Part shown: piece by piece, positions 1 through 8,358 of the stretch
How positions within the stretch are numbered: the first letter of the stretch is position 1
Layout of the letters: the number at the start of each line of letters is the position of its first letter
NCBI GenBank assembly: GCA_031255035.1
Contig: JAIRTI010000245.1
Span: forward strand, 1 to 11,524
Direction: 5' to 3'
Origin: Desulfovibrio sp.
GTDB taxonomy: Bacteria; Desulfobacterota; Desulfovibrionia; Desulfovibrionales; Desulfovibrionaceae
Length of the DNA stretch: 11,524 bases
Position numbers and translations under genes: made by a program
The notes under the pieces: generated by a model
The model's input: only the letters and a program-made list of their open reading frames with translations
The model's database searches: none
What the model was told of the DNA's origin: nothing

Positions 1-1083
1 CCCAAGGGCATCGCCGCCGTCATCGCTCCCTGGAACTTCCCCTTTGCCATTGCCATGGGCATGGTCTGCGGCGCCATTGTGACCGGCAACCCGGTGATCT
101 TCAAGCCGTCGTCCCTGGCTTCGGCCGTCGGCTACAACCTGACGGAGATCTGGCGCGAGGTCGGCCTGCCGGCCGGCGTGTTCAACTACTGCCCCGGCAA
201 AAGCTCGGTCATGGGCGATTACCTGGTCGAGCATCCGGGCATCGCGGTCATCGGCTTCACCGGCTCCATGGAAGTGGGGCTGCGTATCGTGGAAAAGGCG
301 GCCAAGGTCCAGCCGGGCCAGATGCAGGTCAAGAGGGTGATCGCGGAAATGGGCGGCAAAAACGCCACCATTGTCGACGCCGACGCCGACCTTGACGAGG
401 CCGTCTCCCAGATCCTCCATTCGGCCTTCGGCTTCCAGGGGCAGAAGTGCTCCGCCTGCTCGCGGGTGATAGTGCTCGACGCCATCTACGACACTTTCAT
501 CCGCCGCCTGACCCTGGCCGCGAAAGCCGTAAAAATCGGTCCGGCCGAAGACCCGGTGAACTACATGGGCCCGCTGGCGGATATTTCTCTGTGCAAAGGC
601 GTCAACGATTACGTGGATATCGCCTGCGCCGAGGGGAACGTCCTGGTCAAGCGGACGGACCTGCCGGCCAGGGGGGCCTATGTGCCCCTGACCATTGTCG
701 ACGGCATAAGGCCCGAGCACCGCATCGCCCAGGAAGAGGTGTTCGGCCCGGTTCTGGCCGTCATGCGCGCCAAAAACTTCGACGACGCCCTGGACATCGC
801 CATGTCCGTCCGCTTCGCCCTGACCGGCGCGGTGTTCTCCCGCAGTCCGAACAACCTGGTCAAGGCGCGCGAACGCTTCCGGGTGGGCAACCTCTACCTG
901 AACAAGGGCAGCACCGGCGCCATGGTCGAAAGGCAGCCCTTTGGCGGCTTCAACATGTCGGGCATCGGCTCCAAGACTGGCGGCCCGGATTATCTGCCGC
1001 AATTCCTGGACCCGCGCTGCGTCACCGAGAACACGCTGCGCCGGGGCTTCACGCCCATCGCGGAGGATGACGACTGGGTATGA
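1..1083 (+). CDS. Delta-1-pyrroline-5-carboxylate dehydrogenase (PutA-type), C-terminal part, 5' truncated by window edge
   Basis: This NAD-dependent aldehyde dehydrogenase oxidises glutamate-5-semialdehyde (P5C) to glutamate, the second step of cytoplasmic proline degradation. The frame is open from base 1, so the first ATG at 55 is internal and about 360 residues are visible. Motifs counted from base 1 are PWNFP at 10-14, FKPSS at 34-38 (cofactor-binding Lys35), GFTGS at 85-89, the general-base Glu116 in AEMGGKN, the nucleophile Cys150 in GQKCSACSR, and EEVFGP at 245-250. The GQKCSACSR form and the C-terminal SGIGSK-TGG-DYL segment are typical of P5C dehydrogenases rather than generic ALDHs. 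About 140 residues of the ALDH domain lie upstream. A proline dehydrogenase domain may precede them, as in PutA, but this cannot be seen. The stop is 36 nt before the mdtA start with no terminator between. Family assignment is firm; a bifunctional PutA architecture is inferred. Confidence 0.9.
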   Translation, partial: PKGIAAVIAPWNFPFAIAMGMVCGAIVTGNPVIFKPSSLASAVGYNLTEIWREVGLPAGVFNYCPGKSSVMGDYLVEHPGIAVIGFTGSMEVGLRIVEKAAKVQPGQMQVKRVIAEMGGKNATIVDADADLDEAVSQILHSAFGFQGQKCSACSRVIVLDAIYDTFIRRLTLAAKAVKIGPAEDPVNYMGPLADISLCKGVNDYVDIACAEGNVLVKRTDLPARGAYVPLTIVDGIRPEHRIAQEEVFGPVLAVMRAKNFDDALDIAMSVRFALTGAVFSRSPNNLVKARERFRVGNLYLNKGSTGAMVERQPFGGFNMSGIGSKTGGPDYLPQFLDPRCVTENTLRRGFTPIAEDDDWV

Positions 1084-1119
1084 CCAGCAAAGGGAAAGAA
1101 CGGCCGCAACGGGATATCC

Positions 1120-2280
1120 ATGGATAGAAAAACAAAACGGACCACCGGAATAGTGCTGGCCGCCCTGATCGTGGCGGGCCTGTGTTACTACGGCTACACG
1201 CGCTTCACGAACGACAGGGTCAGGTCCGCGCCGCAGCGGCCTTTGAGCGTGGGCGCGGCCAGGGCGCGCATTGACAATGTCGATGTCTTTTTGCAGGCCC
1301 TGGGCACGGTCAGCTCGCCGAACACGGTGACCGTCAAAAGCCGCGTCGACGGCGAACTGACGGCCCTGCACTTCACGGAAGGCCAACTGGTCAGGGAGGG
1401 CGATCTGCTGGCCGAGATCGACCCCCGGCCCTTTGAAGTGCGGTCGCAGCAGGCCAAAGGGCAGTTGACCAGGGACGAAGCCTTGTTGCGCCAGGCCGAA
1501 CTGGAGTTGGAGCGTTATCGGAAACTTATCAAAGAACGCTCCGTGTCGCAGCAGCAGCTTGAGATTCAGGAAGGCCTTGTGGGCCAGTATCTGGGCGCGG
1601 TTATCGCCGGCCGGGCGGCCCTTGCCGACGCCGAGTTGCAGATCGCCTACAGCCGTATCACCGCGCCGATTTCCGGCCGGGTGGGCCTGCGCAAGGTTGA
1701 TCTCGGCAACATGATCCGCTCGTCCGACAGCGACGGCCTGGTGCTCATCACCCAGATGCGGCCCATGCATGTCGTCTTCACCCTGGTGGAGAAGCAGATT
1801 CCCGAAGTGGTGGCCGCCATGTTCGCCGCGCGCGACCAAGATCGGCGTCTGATGGTCGAGGCCTACGGGCAGGGCAACAAGATGCTTCTGGCCGAGGGCG
1901 GGCTTTTGACCATCGACAACCAGATCGATACGGCCACGGGCACGGTCAAGGCCAAGGCCGAGTTCGCCAACGAGGACTTCCGCCTTTTCCCCAACCAGTT
2001 CGTCAACGTGCGCCTCAGGGTGAAGACTCTGGGGCGGGTGCTTGTCATTCCGTCATCGGCGGTGCAGCGCAACAACGACGGTTTTTTCGTCTATGTTATT
2101 GAAGACGGCGTCAGTCGCGGCAGACCCATACAGGCCGGCTACGCGACGGACAGCGTGACCGTGGTGGAATCCGGCCTTGGCGAAGGCGACGTCGTGGTGA
2201 CCGACGGCGTCGATCGTCTGCGCGACGGCATGCCCGTGCGCTATGACGGGCAAGCGGGCGCTGAACCGGCGTCTCCCTGA
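1120..2280 (+). CDS. mdtA: MdtA-type RND efflux periplasmic adaptor (membrane fusion protein)
   Basis: This 386-residue adaptor links an RND permease in the inner membrane to an outer-membrane channel. It has a positively charged N-terminus (MDRKTKR) and one hydrophobic anchor at about residues 9-25, with no lipobox Cys. The first lipoyl half is at about 68-101 (TVTVKSRVDGEL, then EGDLLAEIDP). An alpha-helical hairpin spans about 104-175. The second lipoyl half starts at RITAPISGRVGL, about 179-190. A beta-barrel follows, then LFPNQFVNV at 289-297, and a membrane-proximal domain with VIPSSAV at about 310. These segments match E. coli MdtA nearly position for position, as recalled from memory. 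The chosen ATG is preceded by a weak GGGA 5 nt upstream, and no other start lies between it and the in-frame stop at 1081-1083. It precedes both permease genes, as in mdtABC operons. It lacks the long charged C-terminal tail of the E. coli protein. Confidence 0.93.
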   Translation: MDRKTKRTTGIVLAALIVAGLCYYGYTRFTNDRVRSAPQRPLSVGAARARIDNVDVFLQALGTVSSPNTVTVKSRVDGELTALHFTEGQLVREGDLLAEIDPRPFEVRSQQAKGQLTRDEALLRQAELELERYRKLIKERSVSQQQLEIQEGLVGQYLGAVIAGRAALADAELQIAYSRITAPISGRVGLRKVDLGNMIRSSDSDGLVLITQMRPMHVVFTLVEKQIPEVVAAMFAARDQDRRLMVEAYGQGNKMLLAEGGLLTIDNQIDTATGTVKAKAEFANEDFRLFPNQFVNVRLRVKTLGRVLVIPSSAVQRNNDGFFVYVIEDGVSRGRPIQAGYATDSVTVVESGLGEGDVVVTDGVDRLRDGMPVRYDGQAGAEPASP

Positions 2281-2284
2281 GGGC

Positions 2285-2383
2285 ATGAGCATGAGCCTTG
2301 ACCACAACCGCGATGGCGCGGGACCGGCCGCCCCCGGCCATGTCGCCGCCCTGCTTCGTCCTGACGCGTCCGCATTGCCATGA
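2285..2383 (+). CDS. Possible 32-codon leader ORF coupled to mdtB
   Basis: The 99-nt gap between mdtA and mdtB contains an ORF of 32 codons starting [11 protein letters not shown]. An alternative start is the second ATG at 2291, which has GAGGG (2279-2283) 7 nt upstream. Its stop TGA (2381-2383) overlaps the mdtB start codon in an ATGA arrangement. mdtB has no purine-rich Shine-Dalgarno of its own just upstream, so ribosomes ending here could restart on mdtB. The peptide has no recognised family, no membrane segment and a Pro/Ala-rich composition. It may therefore be a coupling device or simply chance. Any ORF in GC-rich DNA of this length is weak evidence, and only the start context and the stop overlap support it. 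Confidence 0.3.
   Translation: MSMSLDHNRDGAGPAAPGHVAALLRPDASALP
2315..2347 (+). promoter_or_regulatory. Possible GC-rich hairpin in the mdtA-mdtB gap
   Basis: GGCCG at 2326-2330 can pair with CGGCC at 2335-2339 around a CCCC loop. GGCG at 2315-2318 can pair with CGCC at 2344-2347 as an outer stem. No U-run follows, so it does not look like an intrinsic terminator. If formed, it could slow ribosomes or RNases between the adaptor and permease messages. Short GC stems are frequent by chance at this base composition. Confidence 0.15.
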
Positions 2384-5300
2384 CCAATCCGTCCCGTCTT
2401 TTCATACTGCGCCCGGTGGCGACCTCGCTTCTCATGGCGGCGCTTCTGCTGGCCGGGCTTCTGGCCTATCGCAATCTGCCCATATCCGCTTTGCCGGAAA
2501 TCGATTACCCCACCATCCAGGTGGTCACGCTCTATCCCGGCGCCGGCCCGGAAGTGACCACCTCGGGCATCACCGCGCCGCTGGAAAACCAGTTCGGCCA
2601 GATGCCGGGGCTGAACCGCATGTCGTCCCAGAGTTCGGGCGGGGCTTCGGTCATCACCTTGCAGTTCATCCTTGAGATGAGCCTGGACGTCGCGGAGCAG
2701 CAGGTGCAGGCGGCCATCAACGCGGCCAACGGCTACCTGCCCCCCGACCTGCCGAACCCGCCCATCTATAACAAGGTGAACCCGGCCGACCCGCCGATCA
2801 TGATTCTGGCGGTCACCTCCACCGGCATGCCGCTGCCGCGCTTGCAGGATCTGGTGGATACACGCCTGGCCCAGAAGATTTCGCAAATCTCGGGCGTGGG
2901 GCTGGTCAGCCTGTCCGGCGGACAGCGGCCGGCCGTGCGCATTCAGGTGAATCCGGGCCAACTGGCCTCGTACGGCCTGTCGCTGGAGGATGTGCGCACC
3001 GCGGTTTCCAACGCCAACGTGAACATCGCCAAGGGCAGTTTTGACGGGCCGGAGCGCTCGTCCACCATTGACGCCAACGACCAGTTGCGCAGCGCCGAGG
3101 AATACCGGCAGCTCATCATCGGCTACAAGAACGGCGCGCCGGTCTATCTTTCGGCCGTGGCGGAACTGCATGACGGCGCGGAAAACGAAAGGCTGGCCGC
3201 CTGGCGCAACACCGCGCCGGCCATCATCATGAACATCCAGCGCCAGCCCGGCGCCAACATCATCAAGGTGGCGGACGAGATCAAGGATCTGCTGCCCGCG
3301 CTGCGCCTCTCCCTGCCCGGAAACGTCGACGTGGAGGTGCTGACCGACAGGACCATCACCACCAGAGCCACGGTGGCGGACGTGCGTTTTGAGCTGATTA
3401 TGGCCGTGGCTCTGGTCATTTTCATCATGTTCGTCTTTCTGCGCAACGTGCCGGCCACGATCATTCCCGGCGTGGCCGTGCCGCTTTCGCTCATAGGCTC
3501 GTTCGGCCTGATGTATTTCATGGGTTTTTCCATCAACAACCTGACGCTCATGGCCCTGACCATAGCCACGGGCTTCGTGGTTGACGACGCCATCGTCGTC
3601 ACGGAAAACATCAGCCGTTACATCGAAAAGGGCGAAACACCCCTGGATGCGGCGATCACCGGGGCCGGGCAGATAGGCTTCACCATCATCTCCCTCACGG
3701 TTTCCCTGGTGGCGGTGCTCATCCCGCTGCTGTTCATGGGCGATGTGGTGGGGCGGCTTTTCAGAGAGTTCGCCGTGACCCTGGCCGTGTCCATCCTGCT
3801 CTCCATGGTCATATCTTTGACATTGACGCCCATGATGTGCGCCTACCTGCTGCGCCCGGCCAGGGCCGGGGCCGCCGGGAAGGGCCCGGACCTCTGGGAT
3901 CGCGCTCTGGCCCTGTACGACAGGCTCCTGCTGAAGGTGCTGGACCACCAGGGCCTGACGCTGCTGGTGGCCGCCGGCACTCTGGCGCTGACCGTGGCGC
4001 TCTATATCGTGGCGCCCAAAGGCTTTTTCCCGATCCAGGATACCGGCCTCATCGCCGGCATTACCGAAGCGCCCCAGGACATCGCCTTTGAAGCCATGGC
4101 CCGGCGGCAGAACGAGGTCGCCAGGGCCGTTCTTGAAGACCCGGACGTGGCCGGGCTTTCGTCCTTCATCGGTGTGGACGGCGCCAACCCCACCCTGAAC
4201 AGCGGCCGCATGTCCATCAACCTGAAGCCGCTGGACGAGCGCTCGGCAAGGGCGCCGGAGATCATCCGCCGCATCGGCGAACGCCTGGAATCGCTTCCGG
4301 GCATGACCCTGTACATGCAGCCCAGCCAGGACATCACCATTGAGGACAAGGTCTCGCGCACCCAGTACCAGTTCAATCTGGAGGCCGTCAGCCTTGAGAT
4401 GCTGCAAGAGTGGGCGCCGAAGCTCGTTTCGGCCCTGTCGGAACGCCCGGAACTGGCCGATGTGGCTTCGGACCTGCAGGCCGGCGGCAAACAGGCCTTT
4501 CTGGTTATAGACCGGGACCGGGCCAGTTCGCTCGGGGTCTCCATCGCCGCCGTCGACAGCGCGTTATACAGCGCCTTCGGCCAGCGCATCATTTCAACCA
4601 TCTTCACCCAGACCAGCCAGTACCGCGTGATTCTGGAGGTCAAGCCCGAGTTCAGGCGCGACCCGTCAAGCATCGAGCACATCCACGTGCCGGGCGGCGG
4701 CGGCATGGTGCCCCTGACCGCCGTCACCCGGCTGGAGGAAAGGGAGACGCCCCTTGTGATCAACCGCCAGGGGCAATTCCCATCGGCCACGGTGTCCTTC
4801 AACCTCGGCAAAGGTTCGAGCCTTGGCGACGCGGTGGACGCCATTCGGGAAACGGCCGAGTCTCTGGAACTGCCGCCGGGCCTGCCTCTGACCTTCGAGG
4901 GCGCGGCCAGGGCCTTTCAGTCCTCGCTCTCGGGCGCCTTGTGGCTGATCCTGGCGGCGGTGGTCACCATGTATATCGTGCTCGGAGTGCTGTACGAGCA
5001 TTACATTCACCCCATAACCATACTTTCCACCCTGCCGTCCGCCGGGGTCGGCGCGTTGCTGGCCCTGCTGCTTTTTGATATGGATCTGGGCATTGTCGGC
5101 ATCATCGGCATCATTCTGCTCATCGGCATTGTGAAGAAAAACGCCATCATGATGATCGACTTCGCCCTGGAGGCCGAGCGCCGTGAGGGCAAAAGCGCGC
5201 GCGCGGCCATCCATCAGGCCTGCCTGTTGCGCTTGCGGCCCATTCTGATGACGACTTTCGCCGCCCTGTTCAGCGCCCTGCCCATGATGCTGGGCTCCGG

Positions 5301-5484
5301 CATGGGTTCTGAACTGCGCCGGCCCCTGGGCGTGACCATGGTCGGCGGCCTGCTGGTCAGCCAGGTGCTGACGCTGTTCACCACCCCGGTCATCTACCTG
5401 GCCTTTGACAGGCTGGGGCACTGGCGGCGGAGCAGGGGCGGGACGCTGACCGCAAGGACAGCCGGGGAGGATTCGGCCCTATGA
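2380..5484 (+). CDS. mdtB: MdtB-type RND multidrug efflux permease
   Basis: This 1034-residue inner-membrane proton/drug antiporter of the HAE-RND family is the MdtB half of a heteromeric MdtBC pump. In E. coli MdtB and MdtC assemble as a mixed trimer. The first residues ([18 protein letters not shown]) and the C-terminal [12 protein letters not shown] align with E. coli MdtB, and family-specific stretches such as [17 protein letters not shown], [15 protein letters not shown] and [17 protein letters not shown] are present. TM1 is at about 9-27, the first large periplasmic loop at about 30-325, TM2-6 at about 330-490, TM7 at about 525-545, the second loop up to about 850, and TM8-12 at about 855-1015. 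Proton-relay residues are Asp402-Asp403 in GFVVDDAIV and Lys919/Lys920 in [10 protein letters not shown]. Upstream in-frame stops (2299 and 2359) force the ATG at 2380. No clear ribosome binding site precedes it. The stop overlaps the next gene by 4 nt. Confidence 0.95.
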   Translation: MTNPSRLFILRPVATSLLMAALLLAGLLAYRNLPISALPEIDYPTIQVVTLYPGAGPEVTTSGITAPLENQFGQMPGLNRMSSQSSGGASVITLQFILEMSLDVAEQQVQAAINAANGYLPPDLPNPPIYNKVNPADPPIMILAVTSTGMPLPRLQDLVDTRLAQKISQISGVGLVSLSGGQRPAVRIQVNPGQLASYGLSLEDVRTAVSNANVNIAKGSFDGPERSSTIDANDQLRSAEEYRQLIIGYKNGAPVYLSAVAELHDGAENERLAAWRNTAPAIIMNIQRQPGANIIKVADEIKDLLPALRLSLPGNVDVEVLTDRTITTRATVADVRFELIMAVALVIFIMFVFLRNVPATIIPGVAVPLSLIGSFGLMYFMGFSINNLTLMALTIATGFVVDDAIVVTENISRYIEKGETPLDAAITGAGQIGFTIISLTVSLVAVLIPLLFMGDVVGRLFREFAVTLAVSILLSMVISLTLTPMMCAYLLRPARAGAAGKGPDLWDRALALYDRLLLKVLDHQGLTLLVAAGTLALTVALYIVAPKGFFPIQDTGLIAGITEAPQDIAFEAMARRQNEVARAVLEDPDVAGLSSFIGVDGANPTLNSGRMSINLKPLDERSARAPEIIRRIGERLESLPGMTLYMQPSQDITIEDKVSRTQYQFNLEAVSLEMLQEWAPKLVSALSERPELADVASDLQAGGKQAFLVIDRDRASSLGVSIAAVDSALYSAFGQRIISTIFTQTSQYRVILEVKPEFRRDPSSIEHIHVPGGGGMVPLTAVTRLEERETPLVINRQGQFPSATVSFNLGKGSSLGDAVDAIRETAESLELPPGLPLTFEGAARAFQSSLSGALWLILAAVVTMYIVLGVLYEHYIHPITILSTLPSAGVGALLALLLFDMDLGIVGIIGIILLIGIVKKNAIMMIDFALEAERREGKSARAAIHQACLLRLRPILMTTFAALFSALPMMLGSGMGSELRRPLGVTMVGGLLVSQVLTLFTTPVIYLAFDRLGHWRRSRGGTLTARTAGEDSAL
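5464..5484 (+). promoter_or_regulatory. Strong Shine-Dalgarno and ATGA stop-start overlap, mdtB to methyltransferase-glycosyltransferase
   Basis: GGGGAGGA at 5464-5471 lies 9 nt before the ATG at 5481, inside the last codons of mdtB. The ATG shares bases with the mdtB stop TGA (5482-5484). Together these fix the start of the fusion gene and indicate translation coupled to the permease. Confidence 0.7.
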
Positions 5485-7610
5485 AACATTCGCGCTATCG
5501 TCTGCTGAATCTCGGCTGCGGCGGCTGTTTTCATCCTGACTGGGTGAACCTGGACTTTGTCGCCGCGTCACCGGCCGTTATCCGCTACGACCTGCGGCTC
5601 GGAGTGCCCTTTGCCGACGAGAGCGCGGACCTTATCTACCATTCCCATCTGCTGGAACACTTTCCGCGTGCCTGGGGCGAGCGTTTTATTGCCGACTGCT
5701 TTCGGGTGCTGAAACCCGGCGCCTTGTTGCGCGTGGCCGTGCCGGACCTGGAAAATATCGTCCGCGCCTATCTCGCCGGTCTTGACGAGGCAAGGCTCGG
5801 GCTGGAAGGCGCGGTTTCGCGCCATGAATGGATGCTGATTGAACTGCTGGATCAAATGGTCCGCCGGCAGCCGGGCGGCGATATGGCAAACTACTGGCGT
5901 CGGCCCGAGGTGCCGCAGGAAGAGTTCATCCGGGCTCGCTGCGGAAGCGAGTTCGACAATTTCAGAAAGCTGTTGACGGGCGGCCCGGAAAAAGACCCCG
6001 GCGCGCCGTTGCCCCGGCCGGACGCCGCTTTTGCGCAAAGCGGCGAAATCCACCGCTGGATGTACGACGCCTTGTCCTTGCGGCGGCTTCTTGAGTCCGT
6101 GGGCTTTGGGGAGGTGACGCGGCAATCGTGCGCGACCTCGCTGTGGCCGGAAGTAACGGCCTATGGCCTGGACAGCGCCCCGGACGGCACGGCGCGCAAG
6201 CCGGACTCGCTGTTTATGGAAGCCGTCAAGCCTCGAAAGATTTTTCCGGCGGCCGCGCCTGGGGACGCTCTTGGGGCCGCGCCCATACGCGTGGCTCTTT
6301 TTTCCTCCGCCGACGCGGGCGGGGCCGGCATCGCCGCCAGGAGGCAGCATGCGGCTCTGCGCGAAGCGGGCGTCGGCTCGGTCATGTACGTCTCCGAGCA
6401 GCATGGCAACGAGACCGCCGTGTACGTGCCGCCGTTGTCGGGGCAGAACGTGCTGCCCATCCGGGACAGCGGCGGCGCCGCGCTTTCGGGCCTGGGCGCG
6501 GCCTGGCGCCGTATCGACAAGGAACTGAAAGCCTATCCCCGCCGGCCCGATGGACTGGAACTGTTCTCCCCCACAGGCGGCTGCGCTGAGTTGGGGGCTC
6601 TGCCGCTGCTTGAGGATTTCGACCTGCTGCACCTGCATTGGGTGGCCCAGTTCGTCGACCTTACGGGGTCGGGCGCGGCGTTGCGCGGCAGGCCTCTGGT
6701 CTGGACTCTGCACGACATGCGCCCCTTCACCGGCGGCTGCCATTACAGCGGCGGTTGCCGCCGCTTCACCGAAGAGTGCGGCGCCTGCCCGCAACTGGGT
6801 TCCACGGACGGCAAAGACCTCAGCTTTCAAAACTGGCGGCTCGCCCGGCGCGCTTACCGCACCCTGGACCTCACCGTTGTCAGCCCCAGCGCCTGGCTGG
6901 CGGAGCAGGCCAGGGCCAGCAGCCTGTTCCGCGACGTTCCCGTGCACGTCATCGGCAACCCGCATCCTCTGGACCTTTTCAGACCGTTGAACAAGGCCCG
7001 TTTGCGCCGCGAGATGGGCATAGGCGAGGAGGACCTGCTTCTCGTCTTTTCCGCCCAAAGCTTGGATAACAGGCGCAAGGGAATGTATTATTTGGATAAA
7101 GCTCTGGCGATGCTTGCCGATGGCCCCTTGCGGGACATCTTGCGCATCCTGCTTCTGGGCGTCGCCCCGCCGGATTTTTCCCTGCCGGGCGGCTTGAAAG
7201 GGGAGGCCCTCGGGCACGTGAACGATCCGGGTCAGGTGGCCTTGTTGTACGCCATGGCGGACGGAGTCGTGGCGCCCTCGCTGGAGGACAACGCTCCCAA
7301 CGTCATTTGCGAAGCCGCCGGCTGCGGCGTGCCGGTTATCGCCTTCAACGCCGGCGGCATTCCCGAAATGGTGCGGCACGGCGAAACCGGCTGGCTCGCG
7401 GAAAGGGAAGACGCGGCCGGCCTGGCGGCAGGGGTGCGCTGGCTTGCCGGGGCCAGGAAAAACCCGGCCCTGTCTCTGCGCTGCCGGGCTCTCGCCCTTG
7501 AGCGCTGGAGCGCGCCCTCCAGAGCCGCGGACTACAAGGCCCTGTATGAGGCCATTCTTGCCGAACGCGGGCAAAAAACCGCCGGGCGGGGCGAAAAGGG
7601 CGGACGCTAG
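5481..7610 (+). CDS. Fusion protein: SAM-dependent methyltransferase plus GT4 glycosyltransferase
   Basis: This 709-residue protein has two enzyme modules and no signal peptide or membrane segment, so it is probably cytoplasmic. The N-terminal class I methyltransferase (about 1-250) has a SAM-binding start [19 protein letters not shown] (8-26). It continues with HSHLLEHF (54-61), the [16 protein letters not shown] strand region and a closing [11 protein letters not shown] motif. A short Pro/Ala-rich linker (about 254-268) leads to a GT-B, GT4-type domain (about 269-700). That domain has GGAGIAARR at 280-288 and HLHWV, then [16 protein letters not shown] (411-426) with a Cys set at 420, 426, 433 and 436. 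It also has RRKG at 531-534 and a donor-sugar motif in which Asp603 takes the first Glu of E-X7-E (second Glu611), followed by AGGIPE. The GT half resembles WcaC-like transferases of polysaccharide or LPS assembly. Substrates are unknown. It lies between mdtB and the GT2 gene, overlapping mdtB. Confidence 0.9.
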   Translation: MKHSRYRLLNLGCGGCFHPDWVNLDFVAASPAVIRYDLRLGVPFADESADLIYHSHLLEHFPRAWGERFIADCFRVLKPGALLRVAVPDLENIVRAYLAGLDEARLGLEGAVSRHEWMLIELLDQMVRRQPGGDMANYWRRPEVPQEEFIRARCGSEFDNFRKLLTGGPEKDPGAPLPRPDAAFAQSGEIHRWMYDALSLRRLLESVGFGEVTRQSCATSLWPEVTAYGLDSAPDGTARKPDSLFMEAVKPRKIFPAAAPGDALGAAPIRVALFSSADAGGAGIAARRQHAALREAGVGSVMYVSEQHGNETAVYVPPLSGQNVLPIRDSGGAALSGLGAAWRRIDKELKAYPRRPDGLELFSPTGGCAELGALPLLEDFDLLHLHWVAQFVDLTGSGAALRGRPLVWTLHDMRPFTGGCHYSGGCRRFTEECGACPQLGSTDGKDLSFQNWRLARRAYRTLDLTVVSPSAWLAEQARASSLFRDVPVHVIGNPHPLDLFRPLNKARLRREMGIGEEDLLLVFSAQSLDNRRKGMYYLDKALAMLADGPLRDILRILLLGVAPPDFSLPGGLKGEALGHVNDPGQVALLYAMADGVVAPSLEDNAPNVICEAAGCGVPVIAFNAGGIPEMVRHGETGWLAEREDAAGLAAGVRWLAGARKNPALSLRCRALALERWSAPSRAADYKALYEAILAERGQKTAGRGEKGGR

Positions 7611-7611
7611 C

Positions 7612-8358
7612 ATGCGCTTCAGCATCATCATGGCCGTCTTGAACGGCGCGCGCTTCCTGCAAAGGGCGTTGAACTCCGTCCTGACCCAGACCAGCGACAG
7701 CTATGAAATCATCGTGCAGGACGGCGGTTCCGCCGACGGCTCGCTTGAGATATTGAAAGCCTATGAAAAGCGCGCCGCCCTTGTGAGTGAGCCGGACAAC
7801 GGCATCTACGACGCCTGGAACAAGGCCCTGGTCAGGGCGGGCGGCGACTGGGCGCTCTTTCTGGGCGCGGACGATTTTCTGATCAGCGAGAACGCGCTGC
7901 GGCAGAGCGAGGCCTATTTGTCCCGCGTGCCGCCGCATGTCGATTTTGTTTACGGCAATCTGGCTCTGGGCAGGGAGGGCAGGCCGAAAACCAAAATTTC
8001 CTCCAGCCTGGCATCTGTTTACAGCCAGTTTCTGCTGGGAATCGGGCTGCCCTTTCCCGCGACTTTTGTCAGGGTTGAGACCCTGAAGCGCCACGGCTTT
8101 GACCCGTCTTTCAGAATCGCCGGCGACCTGGATGTGACGGCGCGCCGCCTCGGGCCGGACAACGTCCTGCATATGCCGCATTTCGTGACCTTCATGGAGC
8201 ACGGGGGCATCAGCGACAATCCCGCTTTTGCCGATCGCCTGCTCGAAGAACGCCAACGGGTGCTGCGCCGGCACATCCTGCCCAAGGCCTCGATGATCGC
8301 CGAACGCTGCCTGGCCTACCTGCCCGGCGATCCCCCGCCCGAGGGCGACGCGCCGTGA
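7612..8358 (+). CDS. GT2-family glycosyltransferase
   Basis: This 248-residue GT-A-fold transferase probably moves a sugar from a nucleotide donor to a glycan acceptor in the cytoplasm. It begins with MRFSIIMAVLNG (1-12). Nucleotide-binding Asp36 lies in VQDGGSADGS (35-44), and EPDNGIYDAWNKAL at 60-73 is typical of WcaA-like GT2 enzymes. GADD at 85-88 stands where the DXD metal-binding motif is expected. PFPATFVR (147-154) and RIAGDLDV (168-175) fit the acceptor-side region. No membrane helices are visible. The ATG at 7612 is chosen because the fold starts there. The longer in-frame extension from 7444 would be Pro/Arg-rich and lie inside the preceding gene. AAAAGGGCGG at 7594-7603 can serve as ribosome binding site. 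The gene begins 1 nt after the fusion gene stop and its stop overlaps mdtC. Acceptor and sugar cannot be inferred. Confidence 0.9.
   Translation: MRFSIIMAVLNGARFLQRALNSVLTQTSDSYEIIVQDGGSADGSLEILKAYEKRAALVSEPDNGIYDAWNKALVRAGGDWALFLGADDFLISENALRQSEAYLSRVPPHVDFVYGNLALGREGRPKTKISSSLASVYSQFLLGIGLPFPATFVRVETLKRHGFDPSFRIAGDLDVTARRLGPDNVLHMPHFVTFMEHGGISDNPAFADRLLEERQRVLRRHILPKASMIAERCLAYLPGDPPPEGDAP
8341..8358 (+). promoter_or_regulatory. Ribosome binding site and GTGA overlap that set the mdtC start
   Basis: GAGGG at 8341-8345 lies 9 nt before a GTG at 8355 whose last two bases are part of the GT2 stop TGA (8356-8358). Reading from this GTG gives MNLSAPFISRPVGTTLL, which lines up with the first residues of E. 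coli MdtC, so the non-ATG start is preferred. Confidence 0.75.

Noticed and set aside
447..1070. 207-codon plus-strand ORF inside the dehydrogenase
   Set aside because: It is an out-of-frame overlap with the dehydrogenase, with an Arg/Pro/Gly-rich translation and no family features.
2053..4407. 784-codon open frame on the minus strand opposite mdtA/mdtB
   Set aside because: It is a shadow of third-position GC bias in the plus-strand genes. The translation is His/Gln/Gly/Arg-rich low complexity with no recognisable motifs, while the opposing mdtB has full-length homology.
7444..7611. N-terminal extension of the GT2 gene from an upstream in-frame ATG
   Set aside because: The extra 56 residues are Pro/Arg-rich, lie within the preceding gene, and precede the canonical GT2 start (FSIIMAVLNG). 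The ATG at 7612 is far more plausible.
5568..7631. 687-codon open frame on the minus strand opposite the fusion gene
   Set aside because: It has the same antisense bias and a biased Ala/Gly/Arg/Gln composition. The plus strand carries clear methyltransferase and GT4 motifs.
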